Source of the DNA: Streptomyces sp. NRRL F-2664
GTDB lineage: Bacteria > Actinomycetota > Actinomycetes > Streptomycetales > Streptomycetaceae
Assembly: GCF_000719345.1 (NCBI RefSeq)
Contig: NZ_JOFX01000013.1
Location: forward strand, 62,001-126,000
Direction of reading: 5' to 3'
Length of the DNA stretch: 64,000 nt
Positions 53,404 through 61,456 of this stretch are shown here, one piece after another. Under the pieces are notes generated by a model that was given only the letters and a program-made list of their open reading frames with translations, made no database searches and was not told the DNA's origin. The position numbers and the translations under genes were made by a program. Each line of letters opens with the position of its first letter. Positions within the stretch are counted from its first letter, which is position 1.

Positions 53404-54828
53404 GTGACGTCCCGAAAGCCTGATGAGCAGTTGGCTCGCGACTCCAGACTCCGACTCGTCTCCCCGCGCTCCGTCGCCGCGGCACGCAAGGCGGTGACCG
53501 ACCGCCGCACCCGCCCCGCCCCGCGGCCCCCGGCGGGCACCCCCGCCACCGCCGACCTCGCCGACCGGGCCCGGGCCTCCCTGGCGGACGCCGTCCGGCT
53601 GACCCGCTGGGCCGAGCACAACCTCGGTGCCGCGGACGGCGGCCGGCCGGCCCCCACGGGAGCCCTGCCCGCAGCCGACGTCGAACGCGCCGCCGAGGAG
53701 CTGGGCCTGACGCACGGCCAGATCCGCGTCGGCTGGGACCGCGCCCGCCTCGCCGGCCTCGTCGAGGTGCACGGCGGCCACGCCCGGCCCGGCTGGCGCC
53801 TGCGCGCATGGGACCGCGACGACACCGCCGTGCTGCGCGGCTGGGTCGCCCTCTTCGACGCCTGGTCGCTGGTCCACCCGGCCCCCGCCGACATCGCCCC
53901 GGCGGCCGTCGCCGAGGTCGTCGAGGCCATGCCCCAGCTGCTCTCGCTGCTCCAACTGTCCGCGGGCCCGGTGACCGTCCCCGACCTGCTCGACCTGCTC
54001 GGCCAGCGCGTCAGCGAACTGCGCGACGAGCGCTGCGAGATCCCCTACGAGGCCGAGTCCGCGGTGGCACCGACCTGCGCCACCGGCTCCGCCGAAGCCC
54101 GCCCCGTCCCGCTCGCCCGGCTGCTGCGCTGGGCGCTCGGCGGCCTCGCCGCCGTGGACGCCGTCACCCTCGGACCGGCCCGGGCCACCCTCACCCCGCT
54201 CGGCAGCTGGGCCGTCTGGGTCAAGCTGGAGCAGATCTGCGTCGCGGCGCAGAGCCCCGCCGGGAACATCGAACAGTCCGCCGCCGCCATGCTGCACGGC
54301 TGCGCCCGCCTCACCCCCGGACCGGCCCGCGCCGAGTACCAGGCCTGGCTGGCCGCCCGGCCCGTCGGCCACGCCGTGGCCGAGCTCCTCCAGGCCGCCC
54401 GCGGCGAGGACGCCCTGCTGCGCGGCCTCGCCTTCGAGGCGCTGCGCGTGGTCGGCGCCCCCGCCGAGCCCGAGGTGCGCGCCACCGTGCGCGAGCCCGC
54501 GCTGCGCCCGTACGCGCTGCTCTGGCTCGCCGAGCACGACGGCATCGACCCCGACGACGCCCAGGACGTCCTCACCGCCGAGGAGTCGACCTGGCTCTGG
54601 GTGGACACCGCCGCCGCCATCGCCGACCACGGTGAGGCGGAGCTGCTCGCCCGCCACCTGGACTCGGCCGTCCGCACCACCGTCCCCAGGCTGCTGGACG
54701 AGGTGCGCGCGGTCGGCCATCCGCGCACCGTGCAGGTCCTGGTCGCGCTGGCCGCGGCCCACCCGGACCCGGCCCTGGCCAAAGCGGTGCGGCGGGCCGC
54801 CTTCCAGGTCCACACCGGAGGTGCCTGA
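53404..54828 (+). CDS. Conserved protein of unknown function, paralogue of the 23066 gene
   Basis: A 474-residue soluble protein. Order: LADAVRLTRWAEHNLGAA, ERAAEELGLTHGQIRVGWDR (HTH-like), HGGHARPGWRLRAWDRDDTA, LFDAWSLVHPAPADIAPAAV, RLLRWALGGLAAVDAVTLGP, LTPLGSWAVWVKLEQI, then HEAT-like helices (AVAELLQAARGEDALLRGLA) and HPRTVQVLVALAAAHPDPALA. The same order and the last motif occur in the 23066 protein. There is no catalytic residue pattern. GTG 53404 is supported by the coding frame; no strong ribosome-binding site is visible. Confidence 0.82.
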   Translation: MTSRKPDEQLARDSRLRLVSPRSVAAARKAVTDRRTRPAPRPPAGTPATADLADRARASLADAVRLTRWAEHNLGAADGGRPAPTGALPAADVERAAEELGLTHGQIRVGWDRARLAGLVEVHGGHARPGWRLRAWDRDDTAVLRGWVALFDAWSLVHPAPADIAPAAVAEVVEAMPQLLSLLQLSAGPVTVPDLLDLLGQRVSELRDERCEIPYEAESAVAPTCATGSAEARPVPLARLLRWALGGLAAVDAVTLGPARATLTPLGSWAVWVKLEQICVAAQSPAGNIEQSAAAMLHGCARLTPGPARAEYQAWLAARPVGHAVAELLQAARGEDALLRGLAFEALRVVGAPAEPEVRATVREPALRPYALLWLAEHDGIDPDDAQDVLTAEESTWLWVDTAAAIADHGEAELLARHLDSAVRTTVPRLLDEVRAVGHPRTVQVLVALAAAHPDPALAKAVRRAAFQVHTGGA

Positions 54829-54873
54829 GCTCCACGCGCGTACGCACCGCAGGACCGGTCCCGGTCGCGGGTC

Positions 54874-55269
54874 TCAGACCTGCGGGGCGTACGTGCCGAA
54901 GCTCCAGATGTTGCCCTCGCCGTCGCGGGCCATGTAGTCGCGCGAGCCGTAGTCCTGGTCGGTGGGCTCCATCAGGACCTCCACCCCGTGCTCGACGGCC
55001 CGCCGGTGGTGGGCGTCCACGTCGTCGACCACCACGTACACCCCGCAGGGCCCGCCGCCCTCCATGGCCTTGTCGAAGACGCTGCCGGTGCCCCTGCTGC
55101 CCAGCATCACCACCCCGTTGCCGTACGCCAGCTCCGCGTGCACCACGCAACCGTCGTCCCCCTCGTACACCGCGACCTGGCTGAAGCCGAAGGCCTCGGT
55201 CAGCAGCTTGATCGCCGCCTTCGCGTCGCGGTAGACCAGCGTGGGACAGATGGACGGAACGCCTGCCAT
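54874..55269 (-). CDS. VOC-family protein (glyoxalase-like)
   Basis: A 131-residue vicinal-oxygen-chelate fold protein made of two beta-alpha-beta-beta-beta units (VYRDAKAAIKLLTEAFGFSQ and VDAHHRRAVEHGVEVLMEPT). The closing segment RDYMARDGEGNIWSFGTYAP has the DPxGNxW-type end with Glu at the usual metal position. It resembles the YdeI/PhnB-like VOC group. Function may be small-molecule resistance or isomerisation; unknown. ATG 55269 has GAGGGAG upstream. Confidence 0.88.
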   Translation of the reverse strand: MAGVPSICPTLVYRDAKAAIKLLTEAFGFSQVAVYEGDDGCVVHAELAYGNGVVMLGSRGTGSVFDKAMEGGGPCGVYVVVDDVDAHHRRAVEHGVEVLMEPTDQDYGSRDYMARDGEGNIWSFGTYAPQV

Positions 55270-55331
55270 GACGATCACTCCCTCTCGTGACGGTGACCCG
55301 CGCCACACAGCATGGCAGGCGCCGACGACCG

Positions 55332-56222
55332 TCAGCGGAAGGTGTTGCACCGGGCCATGTCGCCCGTCCGATAGCCCTGGTAGAACCACTGTTGGCGCTG
55401 CTCCGCCGAGCCGTGGGTCCAGGACTCCGGAGTCACCCGGCCCTGGAGCCTCTCCTGGATGCGGTCGTCGCCGACCGCGGCCGCCGCGTCGAGCCCGTCC
55501 GTGATGTCCTCGTCGGTCAGGTTCGTGATCAGGGGCCGTCCTGTGGACTCGTCCGGGGTCCGCGTCGCGTTGTGCGCCCACACTCCCGCGTAGCAGTCGG
55601 CCTGCAGCTCGACCCTGACCGCGTTGCTGTCCGCACCCTGCTGCCCGTCCTGCGCCCGCTGGAGGGTGCCCAGCTGGTTCTGGATGTGGTGCCCGTACTC
55701 GTGGGCGACCACGTACGCCTGGGCGAAGGGGCCGCCGCTCGCCCCGAACTTCGTGCGCAGCTCGTCGAAGAAGCCCAGGTCCAGGTAGACCTGCCGGTCG
55801 GCGGGGCAGTAGAAGGGTCCGACGGCGGCGGTGGCGGCGCCGCACGCGGTGTTCACCCGGCCGCCGAAGAAGACCGTGGACGCCGGGGCGTACTGTCCGC
55901 GGCGGCGCGCGAACTCCTGCCGCCAGAAGTCCTGCGTGCTGTTGACCACCGCGACCAGCCGGCAGTCCTCGCGCGCGTTCGCGTCCCGGCCCGTCCTGCA
56001 GGCCTGCTGCACCTGGCTGAGGGAGGACGCGGCCGGTGCGGGCTCCTCGTCACCGGAGGACAGTCCCAGCTGCTCCGGCCCCACCCCGAAGAGCAGACCC
56101 ATGATCAGCGCGATGATGCCGACGAGGCCGCCGCCGACGGTGGCCCGGCCACCTGGGATGCGACTGCCCCGCACGTCCTTGACCTCGGACGTGTCCAGAT
56201 CGGCATGGTCGTCGAACTGCAT
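55332..56222 (-). CDS. Neutral zinc metallopeptidase (KPN_02809/YpfJ family)
   Basis: A 296-residue membrane-anchored peptidase. One helix at about residues 30-48 (TVGGGLVGIIALIMGLLFGV) anchors a periplasm-like extracellular domain. The zinc motif is AYVVAHEYGHHIQN (HExxH), with the third-ligand region VELQADCYAGVWAHN. Conserved Cys are present (QQACRTGRDANAREDCR, VNTACGAA, FYCPADRQVYLD). The C-terminal WTHGSAEQRQQWFYQGYRTG is typical of the family. Substrate is unknown. ATG 56222 is chosen; a longer frame upstream is not homologous. Confidence 0.92.
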   Translation of the reverse strand: MQFDDHADLDTSEVKDVRGSRIPGGRATVGGGLVGIIALIMGLLFGVGPEQLGLSSGDEEPAPAASSLSQVQQACRTGRDANAREDCRLVAVVNSTQDFWRQEFARRRGQYAPASTVFFGGRVNTACGAATAAVGPFYCPADRQVYLDLGFFDELRTKFGASGGPFAQAYVVAHEYGHHIQNQLGTLQRAQDGQQGADSNAVRVELQADCYAGVWAHNATRTPDESTGRPLITNLTDEDITDGLDAAAAVGDDRIQERLQGRVTPESWTHGSAEQRQQWFYQGYRTGDMARCNTFR

Positions 56223-56541
56223 CCGCACCGCCCTCCATCCGCCCGTCCGTGAAGCCGGTGCGGCCACGTGACCGCACCTGCGCCGAGTATCGGCCCATTC
56301 GCCTCCGCCCGCGCCCCCGCCCGCCGGCTCGCCGGCGGGCCGGACGGGAGCCGGACGGCGGACGGGCGAGGGGGATGCGGGGGGAGCGGACAGGGCCGCG
56401 GGCCGGCCGCCGCCGCCCCGTAAACCGGTTGCACACCCCCGGTAGAATGTCTCCCATGGCAAATCTCCTCGCGGATTAGCGGCGTCGAAGCCCTCGCGTC
56501 CTGCCCCCTTCCGCCGTCCCGACCCGCCCTGGAGCATTTCC
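56223..56541. promoter_or_regulatory. Divergent metallopeptidase/ABC-F intergenic region
   Basis: A consensus -10, TAGAAT at 56443-56448, precedes a short leader ORF at 56456. The -35 is not clear: TTGCAC at 56429 is only eight bases from the -10, and GTAAAC at 56420-56425 is at 17 bases but matches poorly. The 62 bases between the leader ORF and the ABC-F start can fold weakly (GGCG/CGCC pairs). No other gene is seen. Confidence 0.55.
56456..56479 (+). CDS. Seven-codon leader ORF (MANLLAD) upstream of ABC-F gene
   Basis: ATG GCA AAT CTC CTC GCG GAT TAG reads MANLLAD. The ATG lies seven bases after the end of the TAGAAT -10, where transcription should begin, so it is probably the first codon of a leaderless mRNA. 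An in-frame ATG at 56447 falls inside the -10 and cannot be used from this promoter. ABC-F resistance genes are often controlled by such leader peptides through ribosome stalling; that role here is inference. Confidence 0.5.
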   Translation: MANLLAD

Positions 56542-58140
56542 GTGATCACCGCCACCGGCATCGAGCTGCGCGCCGGCGCCCGCGTCCTCATCGAGTCCGC
56601 CTCGTTCCGCATCGCCAAGGGCGACCGCATCGGCCTGGTCGGCCGCAACGGCGCCGGCAAGACCACCCTCACCAAGTGCTTGGCGGGAGAGGGCCAGCCC
56701 GCGGGCGGCTCCATCACCCGTTCGGGCGAGGTGGGCTACCTCCCGCAGGACCCGCGCACCGGCGACCTCGACGTCCTGGCCCGCGACCGGATCCTGTCCG
56801 CCCGCGGCCTCGACGTCCTCATCAAGAAGATGCGGATGAACGAGGAGCGCATCGCCACCGGCTCCGGCGCCACCCGCGAGAAGGCGCTCAAGCAGTACGA
56901 GCGCCAGGAGACCGAGTTCCTCACCAAGGGCGGGTACGCCGCCGAGTCCGAGGCGGCCACCATCTCGGCCGCGCTCAGCCTGCCCGACCGGGTCCTCGGC
57001 CAGCCGCTGCACACCCTCTCCGGTGGTCAGCGCCGCCGCGTCGAGCTGGCCCGGATCCTCTTCTCGGACGCCGACACCCTGCTCCTCGACGAGCCCACGA
57101 ACCACCTCGACGCCGACTCGATCGTCTGGCTGCGGGACTACCTGAAGAACTACCGCGGCGGCTTCGTCGTGATCTCCCACGACGTCGACCTGGTCGAGAC
57201 CGTCGTGAACAAGGTGTTCTACCTGGACGCCAACCGGTCCGTGATCGACGTCTACAACATGGGCTGGAAGCTCTACCAGCAGCAGCGCGAGGCGGACGAG
57301 AAGCGCCGCAAGCGCGAGCGCCAGAACGCCGAGAAGAAGGCCGCGGCCCTGAACTCGCAGGCCGACAAGATGCGCGCCAAGGCCACCAAGACGGTCGCCG
57401 CGCAGAACATGGCCAAGCGCGCCGAGCGGCTGCTGTCCGGCCTGGAGGCCGTCCGCGTCTCCGACAAGGTCGCCAAGCTGCGCTTCCCTGACCCGGCGCC
57501 CTGCGGCAAGACCCCGCTGACCGCCGAGGGCCTGTCGAAGTCGTACGGCTCCCTGGAGATCTTCACCGACGTCGACCTGGCCATCGACAAGGGCTCCCGC
57601 GTCGTCATCCTCGGCCTCAACGGCGCCGGCAAGACCACCCTGCTCCGCCTGCTCGCGGGCGCCGAGCAGCCCGACACCGGCCAGGTCACGCCCGGCCACG
57701 GCCTCAAGCTCGGCTACTACGCCCAGGAGCACGAGACCCTGGACCCCGACCGCACGGTCCTGGAGAACATGCGCTCCTCCGCGCCCGACCTGGACCTGGT
57801 CGACGTGCGCAAGACCCTCGGCTCCTTCCTGTTCTCCGGCGACGATGTCGACAAGCCCGCCGGCGTGCTCTCGGGCGGCGAGAAGACCCGTCTGGCGCTG
57901 GCCACGCTGGTCGTCTCCTCGGCGAACGTGCTGCTCCTCGACGAGCCCACGAACAACCTCGACCCGGCCAGCCGCGAGGAGATCCTGGGCGCGCTGCGCA
58001 CCTACAAGGGCGCCGTCATCCTCGTCACGCACGACGAGGGCGCCGTCGAGGCCCTCGAACCGGAGCGCATCATCCTGCTGCCGGACGGCGTCGAGGACCT
58101 GTGGGGCCCGGACTACCGGGACCTGGTGGCCCTGGCCTGA
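56542..58140 (+). CDS. ABC-F family ATPase (Rv1473-like)
   Basis: A 532-residue cytosolic protein with two ABC ATPase domains and no membrane part. ABC-F proteins bind the ribosomal E site and relieve stalling or antibiotic inhibition. Walker A motifs are GRNGAGKTTLTK and GLNGAGKTTLLR, signatures LSGGQRRRVE and LSGGEKTRLA, Walker B LLLDEPTNHLD and LLLDEPTNNLD. The inter-domain linker (about residues 245-315) is a charged coiled coil (KRRKRERQNAEKKAAALNSQ). It closely resembles M. tuberculosis Rv1473, annotated for macrolide. GTG 56542 has CTGGAG ahead. A leader ORF precedes it. Confidence 0.93.
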   Translation: MITATGIELRAGARVLIESASFRIAKGDRIGLVGRNGAGKTTLTKCLAGEGQPAGGSITRSGEVGYLPQDPRTGDLDVLARDRILSARGLDVLIKKMRMNEERIATGSGATREKALKQYERQETEFLTKGGYAAESEAATISAALSLPDRVLGQPLHTLSGGQRRRVELARILFSDADTLLLDEPTNHLDADSIVWLRDYLKNYRGGFVVISHDVDLVETVVNKVFYLDANRSVIDVYNMGWKLYQQQREADEKRRKRERQNAEKKAAALNSQADKMRAKATKTVAAQNMAKRAERLLSGLEAVRVSDKVAKLRFPDPAPCGKTPLTAEGLSKSYGSLEIFTDVDLAIDKGSRVVILGLNGAGKTTLLRLLAGAEQPDTGQVTPGHGLKLGYYAQEHETLDPDRTVLENMRSSAPDLDLVDVRKTLGSFLFSGDDVDKPAGVLSGGEKTRLALATLVVSSANVLLLDEPTNNLDPASREEILGALRTYKGAVILVTHDEGAVEALEPERIILLPDGVEDLWGPDYRDLVALA

Positions 58141-58557
58141 CCCCTCGCCCGCCCCCCGGCCACCGCCGCTCGGCCGGGCCGGGCAGGAGCGGAGAGGGCG
58201 CCGGGATGCGGTCCCGGTGCTGATCCAGTCCCTTATGGATCATTCGGCTCAGGGGTGATCCATCAACTGAGTGAGACCGTCTCGTACCGCTGCGCGTCGT
58301 ACGAGGGCCTCGGCCGCTCCCGCGAGGGGCGCGGCCGGGGCCTTCGTCGTTCCGTCGTCCCGCCCCTGACCTGGAGGTTTCCGCGCCGGACGGCGAAGTG
58401 TGACGGAAGTCATGTGGCGGAAGGGGAGATTCCGTTCTGGTCGGGTGTCCATGGCTCGGGAAAGCCCGCCGTACCGACCTTGCTGAATGGGTGGCCAGGA
58501 AGCCGGGGAGGGGTGATCATGAGAAGTCCAGAGCGCACTTCCCATGAGGAGGCACGG
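58141..58557. promoter_or_regulatory. Intergenic region after ABC-F gene, with inverted repeat
   Basis: A 417-base gap. ATGGATCA (58235-58242) and TGATCCAT (58256-58263) form an 8-base perfect inverted repeat with a 13-base spacer. A third related copy, TGATCCAG, lies at 58221-58228. No coding frame with convincing bias is present; a reverse-strand frame over the HTH gene is judged spurious. Promoter for the small HTH gene must lie here. Confidence 0.4.
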
Positions 58558-58779
58558 GTGGCCGAGACTCTGAAGAAGGGCAGCCGGGTGACCGGCGCCG
58601 CGCGCGACAAGCTCGCGGCAGACCTGAAGAAGAAGTACGACTCCGGTGCGAGTATCCGGGCGCTGGCCGAAGAGACCGGCCGGTCCTACGGATTCGTCCA
58701 CCGGATGCTCAGTGAGTCCGGGGTTTCACTGCGTGGCCGCGGTGGCGCGACGCGCGGCAAGAAGGCGGCTACGGCCTGA
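58558..58779 (+). CDS. Small helix-turn-helix protein (Rv1473A-like)
   Basis: A 73-residue basic protein with a single HTH: LAADLKKKYDSGASIRALAE, then ETGRSYGFVHRMLSESGVSL, and a Gly/Arg/Lys tail. GTG 58558 is chosen because AGGAGG lies five bases upstream; ATG 58519 is a weaker alternative. A protein of similar size and type (Rv1473A) follows the ABC-F gene in mycobacteria, so the arrangement seems conserved. It probably binds DNA; the target is unknown. Confidence 0.85.
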   Translation: MAETLKKGSRVTGAARDKLAADLKKKYDSGASIRALAEETGRSYGFVHRMLSESGVSLRGRGGATRGKKAATA

Positions 58780-58883
58780 CCCCGGTCCATCGGTTCCAAC
58801 GCTCCAACCGCTCCAAGGCTCACATGATCCGACGTTCCTTCCGGTGACCCCCGGTCGGCCTCCCGGTCGACCGGGTGGTTACT

Positions 58884-58920
58884 GTGCAGTCACTTAGGCC
58901 GAGCTTGCGGCCGACTGCAC
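58884..58920 (+). promoter_or_regulatory. Hairpin adjoining the enoyl-CoA hydratase ribosome-binding site
   Basis: GTGCAGTC (58884-58891) pairs with GACTGCAC (58913-58920). Inside, GGCC (58897-58900) and GGCC (58909-58912) can extend the stem after a 5-base bulge. The hairpin ends three bases before the GGAGG at 58924-58928. It could be an operator, a leader structure or the binding site of a regulator. Confidence 0.55.
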
Positions 58921-58935
58921 ACCGGAGGCACACGG

Positions 58936-59715
58936 ATGGCTCTGCTCGACAAGGACGGCGTACGGCTCACCGTCGACGACACGGTCGCCACGGTGACACT
59001 GACCAATCCGGCCAAGCGAAATGCCCAATCCCCCGCGCTCTGGCGGGCTTTGGCCGAGGCGGGAAGGTCATTGCCGGGCACCGTCCGGGTCGTCGTGCTG
59101 CGCGGCGAGGGCAAGTCCTTCTCCGCCGGGCTCGACCGGCAGGCGTTCACCCCCGAAGGCTTCGAGGGCGAGCCGTCCTTCCTCGATCTGGCGCGCGGTT
59201 CGGACGAACGGCTCGACGCCACCATCTCGGAGTACCAGGAGGCGTTCACCTGGTGGAGGCGTAACGACATCATCTCCGTCGCCGCCGTGCAGGGGCACGC
59301 GATCGGCGCCGGATTCCAGCTCGCGCTCGCATGCGACCTACGCGTGGTTGCCGACGACGTGCAGTTCGCCATGCGCGAGACGAGCCTGGGCCTCGTCCCC
59401 GACCTGGCCGGCACCCAGCCGCTGGCCTCCCTGGTCGGTTACGCCCGCGCCCTGGAGATCTGCGCGACGGGCCGCTTCGTGCACGCCGAGGAGGCGGAGC
59501 GGGTCGGCCTCGCCAACCTGGTCGTCCCGGCGGACGAGCTCGACGCCGCCGTCCAGGACCTGACCACCGCCCTGCTGGCCCCGCCGCGGGACGCCGTGAT
59601 CGAGACGAAGACCCTGCTGCGCTCCGCGCAGACCCGCTCCTACGACGAGCAGCGCGCCGCCGAGCGCGCCGCCCAGGCCCGCCGCCTGCGGGACCTGGCG
59701 GGCCTGTCGGACTGA
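58936..59715 (+). CDS. Enoyl-CoA hydratase/isomerase family protein
   Basis: A 259-residue crotonase-fold enzyme (EchA12-like). The oxyanion-hole regions are GEGKSFSAGLDRQAF and AVQGHAIGAGFQLALACDLR. The second catalytic region is MRETSLGLVPDLAGTQPLAS; the usual Glu pair of true hydratases is replaced here by Asp (LVPDLAG), so the reaction may be other than hydration. It shows a C-terminal helix and EQRAAERAAQARRLRDLAG end. The ABC-F/HTH/EchA grouping resembles Rv1472-Rv1473-Rv1473A. Confidence 0.9.
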   Translation: MALLDKDGVRLTVDDTVATVTLTNPAKRNAQSPALWRALAEAGRSLPGTVRVVVLRGEGKSFSAGLDRQAFTPEGFEGEPSFLDLARGSDERLDATISEYQEAFTWWRRNDIISVAAVQGHAIGAGFQLALACDLRVVADDVQFAMRETSLGLVPDLAGTQPLASLVGYARALEICATGRFVHAEEAERVGLANLVVPADELDAAVQDLTTALLAPPRDAVIETKTLLRSAQTRSYDEQRAAERAAQARRLRDLAGLSD

Positions 59716-59737
59716 CTCCACCCCCACCCGCGGGCCG

Positions 59738-59784
59738 GAAGGCGCCCCGGAGCACGCCGACCGGCGTAGCCCCGGGGCGCCTTC
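59738..59784 (+). terminator. Branched terminator after enoyl-CoA hydratase gene
   Basis: Outer 13-base arms (GAAGGCGCCCCGG at 59738-59750 and CCGGGGCGCCTTC at 59772-59784) contain an inner hairpin ACGCCG/CGGCGT (59754-59767). It lies 22 bases past the stop. Confidence 0.85.
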
Positions 59785-59841
59785 TGGCCTCCGCGCGCCT
59801 ACCGTGGACGGAGTGAGTCCGTACACGTGAAGGGACACGCG

Positions 59842-60267
59842 ATGACCGACACCGCATCAGGGGGCTCCCACAAGGCACCCGGCGACCGGGGGCGCACGAC
59901 CATCGCAGACGGGGTGGTCGAGAAGATCGCCGGCCTCGCCGCCCGGGAAGTGGTCGGCGTGCATGCTCTGGGAAGCGGCCTCTCCCGTACGTTCGGCGCA
60001 GTCCGGGACCGGGTCCCCGGCGGCGAGAAGGCCGCGGTCACCCGCGGCGTCAAGGCCGAGGTGGGCGAGGTCCAGACCGCCCTCGACCTGGAGATCGTCG
60101 TCGACTACGGCGTCTCGATCCGTGACGTGGCGCGGGCGGTCCGCGAGAACGTCGTCTCTTCGGTCGAGCGCATGACCGGACTGGAGGTCGTCGAGGTCAA
60201 CATCGCCGTGGGCGACGTCAAGCTGCCCGACGAGCCCGACGAGGAGCCGGAGTCCCGACTCCAGTAG
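59842..60267 (+). CDS. Asp23/Gls24-family envelope stress protein (first copy)
   Basis: A 141-residue Asp23/Gls24 protein. The family core is seen as TTIADGVVEKIAGLAAREVV, VHALGSGLSRTFGAVRDRVP, DLEIVVDYGVSIRDVARAVR and MTGLEVVEVNIAVGDVKLPD. Asp23 of staphylococci is a very abundant protein held at the membrane by AmaP and linked to envelope stress. AAGGGA precedes ATG 59842. It opens a five-gene cassette that ends with amaP at 62010; a terminator lies just upstream, so it has its own promoter. Confidence 0.93.
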   Translation: MTDTASGGSHKAPGDRGRTTIADGVVEKIAGLAAREVVGVHALGSGLSRTFGAVRDRVPGGEKAAVTRGVKAEVGEVQTALDLEIVVDYGVSIRDVARAVRENVVSSVERMTGLEVVEVNIAVGDVKLPDEPDEEPESRLQ

Positions 60268-60284
60268 CCGAGAGGAGCCCGCAC

Positions 60285-60467
60285 ATGAGCATGGCGGTCG
60301 CCGGCATGTTGGCCGGCATTGCCCTAGGATTCGCCGGGTATTTCGGTGGATTCGGCGCATTTCTGTTGGTCGCGGCCCTCGGGGCCGTCGGTTTCGTCGC
60401 CGGTCGTTTCCTCGACGGGGACCTGGATGCCGGGGACCTGTTCCGCAGCCGCGACCGGCGGAGGTGA
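60285..60467 (+). CDS. Small membrane protein of the Asp23 cassette (DUF2273-like)
   Basis: A 60-residue protein with two short hydrophobic helices rich in Gly/Ala (GMLAGIALGFAGYFGGFGAF and LVAALGAVGFVAGRF), then an acidic/basic tail DGDLDAGDLFRSRDRRR. Small proteins of this kind accompany asp23/amaP genes elsewhere and probably help anchor the complex at the membrane. GAGAGGAG lies upstream of ATG 60285. It is 17 bases behind the first Asp23 gene. Confidence 0.85.
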   Translation: MSMAVAGMLAGIALGFAGYFGGFGAFLLVAALGAVGFVAGRFLDGDLDAGDLFRSRDRRR

Positions 60468-60473
60468 GCCGCG

Positions 60474-60896
60474 ATGAGCACCCTGCCGCAGGCCACCCCG
60501 CCGGGCCCCACCCCGCCGGGCCGCGCTGCGCCGCCGGCCGGCGCACGGCCCACCCCGGCGGCGGTGGCCGCCGCCGACCGCGGGGCCATCCGTGTCGCAG
60601 ACCGGGTCGTCGCCAAGATCGCCGCGCAGGCGGCCCGTGAGGCGCTCGCCGGGAACTCCGGCACACCCCCGCACGCCACCGTCACCGTGCACCACGACAT
60701 CGCGCGGGTCCGGGTGAGCATCGAGCTCGACTACCCCTCCGACCTCGCGGCCCAGTGCGCCGCCGTCCGCAGCAGGGTCGTGCGCCGCGTCGAGGAGTAC
60801 GCGAACATGTCCGTGCCCGAGGTGGACGTCGACATCGAGCACCTGCACTCCTCCCGGGGCCGGACCGGCGCCGGGCGGGACCGGCGGCTGCTGTGA
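60474..60896 (+). CDS. Asp23/Gls24-family protein (second, divergent copy)
   Basis: A 140-residue second Asp23-like protein. A Pro/Ala-rich N-terminal 35 residues precede RGAIRVADRVVAKIAAQAAR, ATVTVHHDIARVRVSIELDY and VVRRVEEYANMSVPEVDVDI. It is shorter in the core than the first copy and lacks its VDYG segment, suggesting a specialised partner. CGGAGG precedes ATG 60474. Its stop overlaps the next gene (GTGA). Confidence 0.88.
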   Translation: MSTLPQATPPGPTPPGRAAPPAGARPTPAAVAAADRGAIRVADRVVAKIAAQAAREALAGNSGTPPHATVTVHHDIARVRVSIELDYPSDLAAQCAAVRSRVVRRVEEYANMSVPEVDVDIEHLHSSRGRTGAGRDRRLL

Positions 60897-61456
60897 CGGC
60901 ACACCGCTTCCGCTCCGCCCGCCGCATTCCCGCGGCGCTCGTCGCCCTGGTCGTCATCGGCGTGGTCGGCCTGTTCCTCTACGACCTGGCCGCGGTACGG
61001 GCCGGTCGCCCCGCCATGGCCTGGCGCCGCGAGCTCGCCCGCCGGCTGGAGGTCCACACCCCGGCCGACCTGTGGGTGCAGGTGGCCGGCGGGGTCCTGG
61101 CCCTGGCGGGGGCGGTGCTCCTGGTGCTGGCCCTCACCCCCGGGATCCGCCGGATCCTGATGATGCGCGGCCCCGAACCGGACGGCGCGCCCGGGGCCGG
61201 TAGCGCCCTGCGGGCCGGCATTGGCCGCAAGGACGCCGCTCAGGTGCTGCGGGACCGGGCCATGGAAGTGCCCGGTGTGCGGTCCGCCCGGGTCCGGATG
61301 GGCCGCTCCCGCGTCCGGGTGCGCGCCACCTCCCACTTCCGCGACCTGGACGAGGTACGGGCCGACTTGGACCGGGTGATCGCCGTCGGCATCGAGGAAC
61401 TGGGCCTCGTGCACCCGCCGCGGCCGCGACTACGGGTCAGGAGGCGAGCGGATTGA
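60893..61456 (+). CDS. DUF6286-type membrane protein of the Asp23 cassette
   Basis: A 187-residue protein with two membrane helices (IPAALVALVVIGVVGLFLYD and VAGGVLALAGAVLLVLALTP) and a C-terminal soluble domain (AAQVLRDRAMEVPGVRSARV, RVRATSHFRDLDEVRADLDR) with an Asp23-like alternation of strands and helices. It resembles AmaP in layout and may be its relative. GTG 60893 overlaps the preceding stop. Function is inferred from the cluster only. Confidence 0.85.
   Translation: MTAHRFRSARRIPAALVALVVIGVVGLFLYDLAAVRAGRPAMAWRRELARRLEVHTPADLWVQVAGGVLALAGAVLLVLALTPGIRRILMMRGPEPDGAPGAGSALRAGIGRKDAAQVLRDRAMEVPGVRSARVRMGRSRVRVRATSHFRDLDEVRADLDRVIAVGIEELGLVHPPRPRLRVRRRAD

Noticed and set aside
51847..54813. 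A 988-codon minus-strand frame beginning next to pit
   Set aside because: It runs opposite an alpha/beta hydrolase and the paralogue protein, both well supported on the plus strand.
56420..56448. WhiB7/WblC-type promoter for the ABC-F gene
   Set aside because: The A-rich GTAAAC and GGTTGCA are suggestive, but the TTGCAC is only eight bases from the -10, so the element spacing does not fit the known promoters.
58249..58701. A 150-codon minus-strand frame over the small HTH gene
   Set aside because: No ribosome-binding site or domain, and the plus-strand HTH gene with AGGAGG is clearly real.
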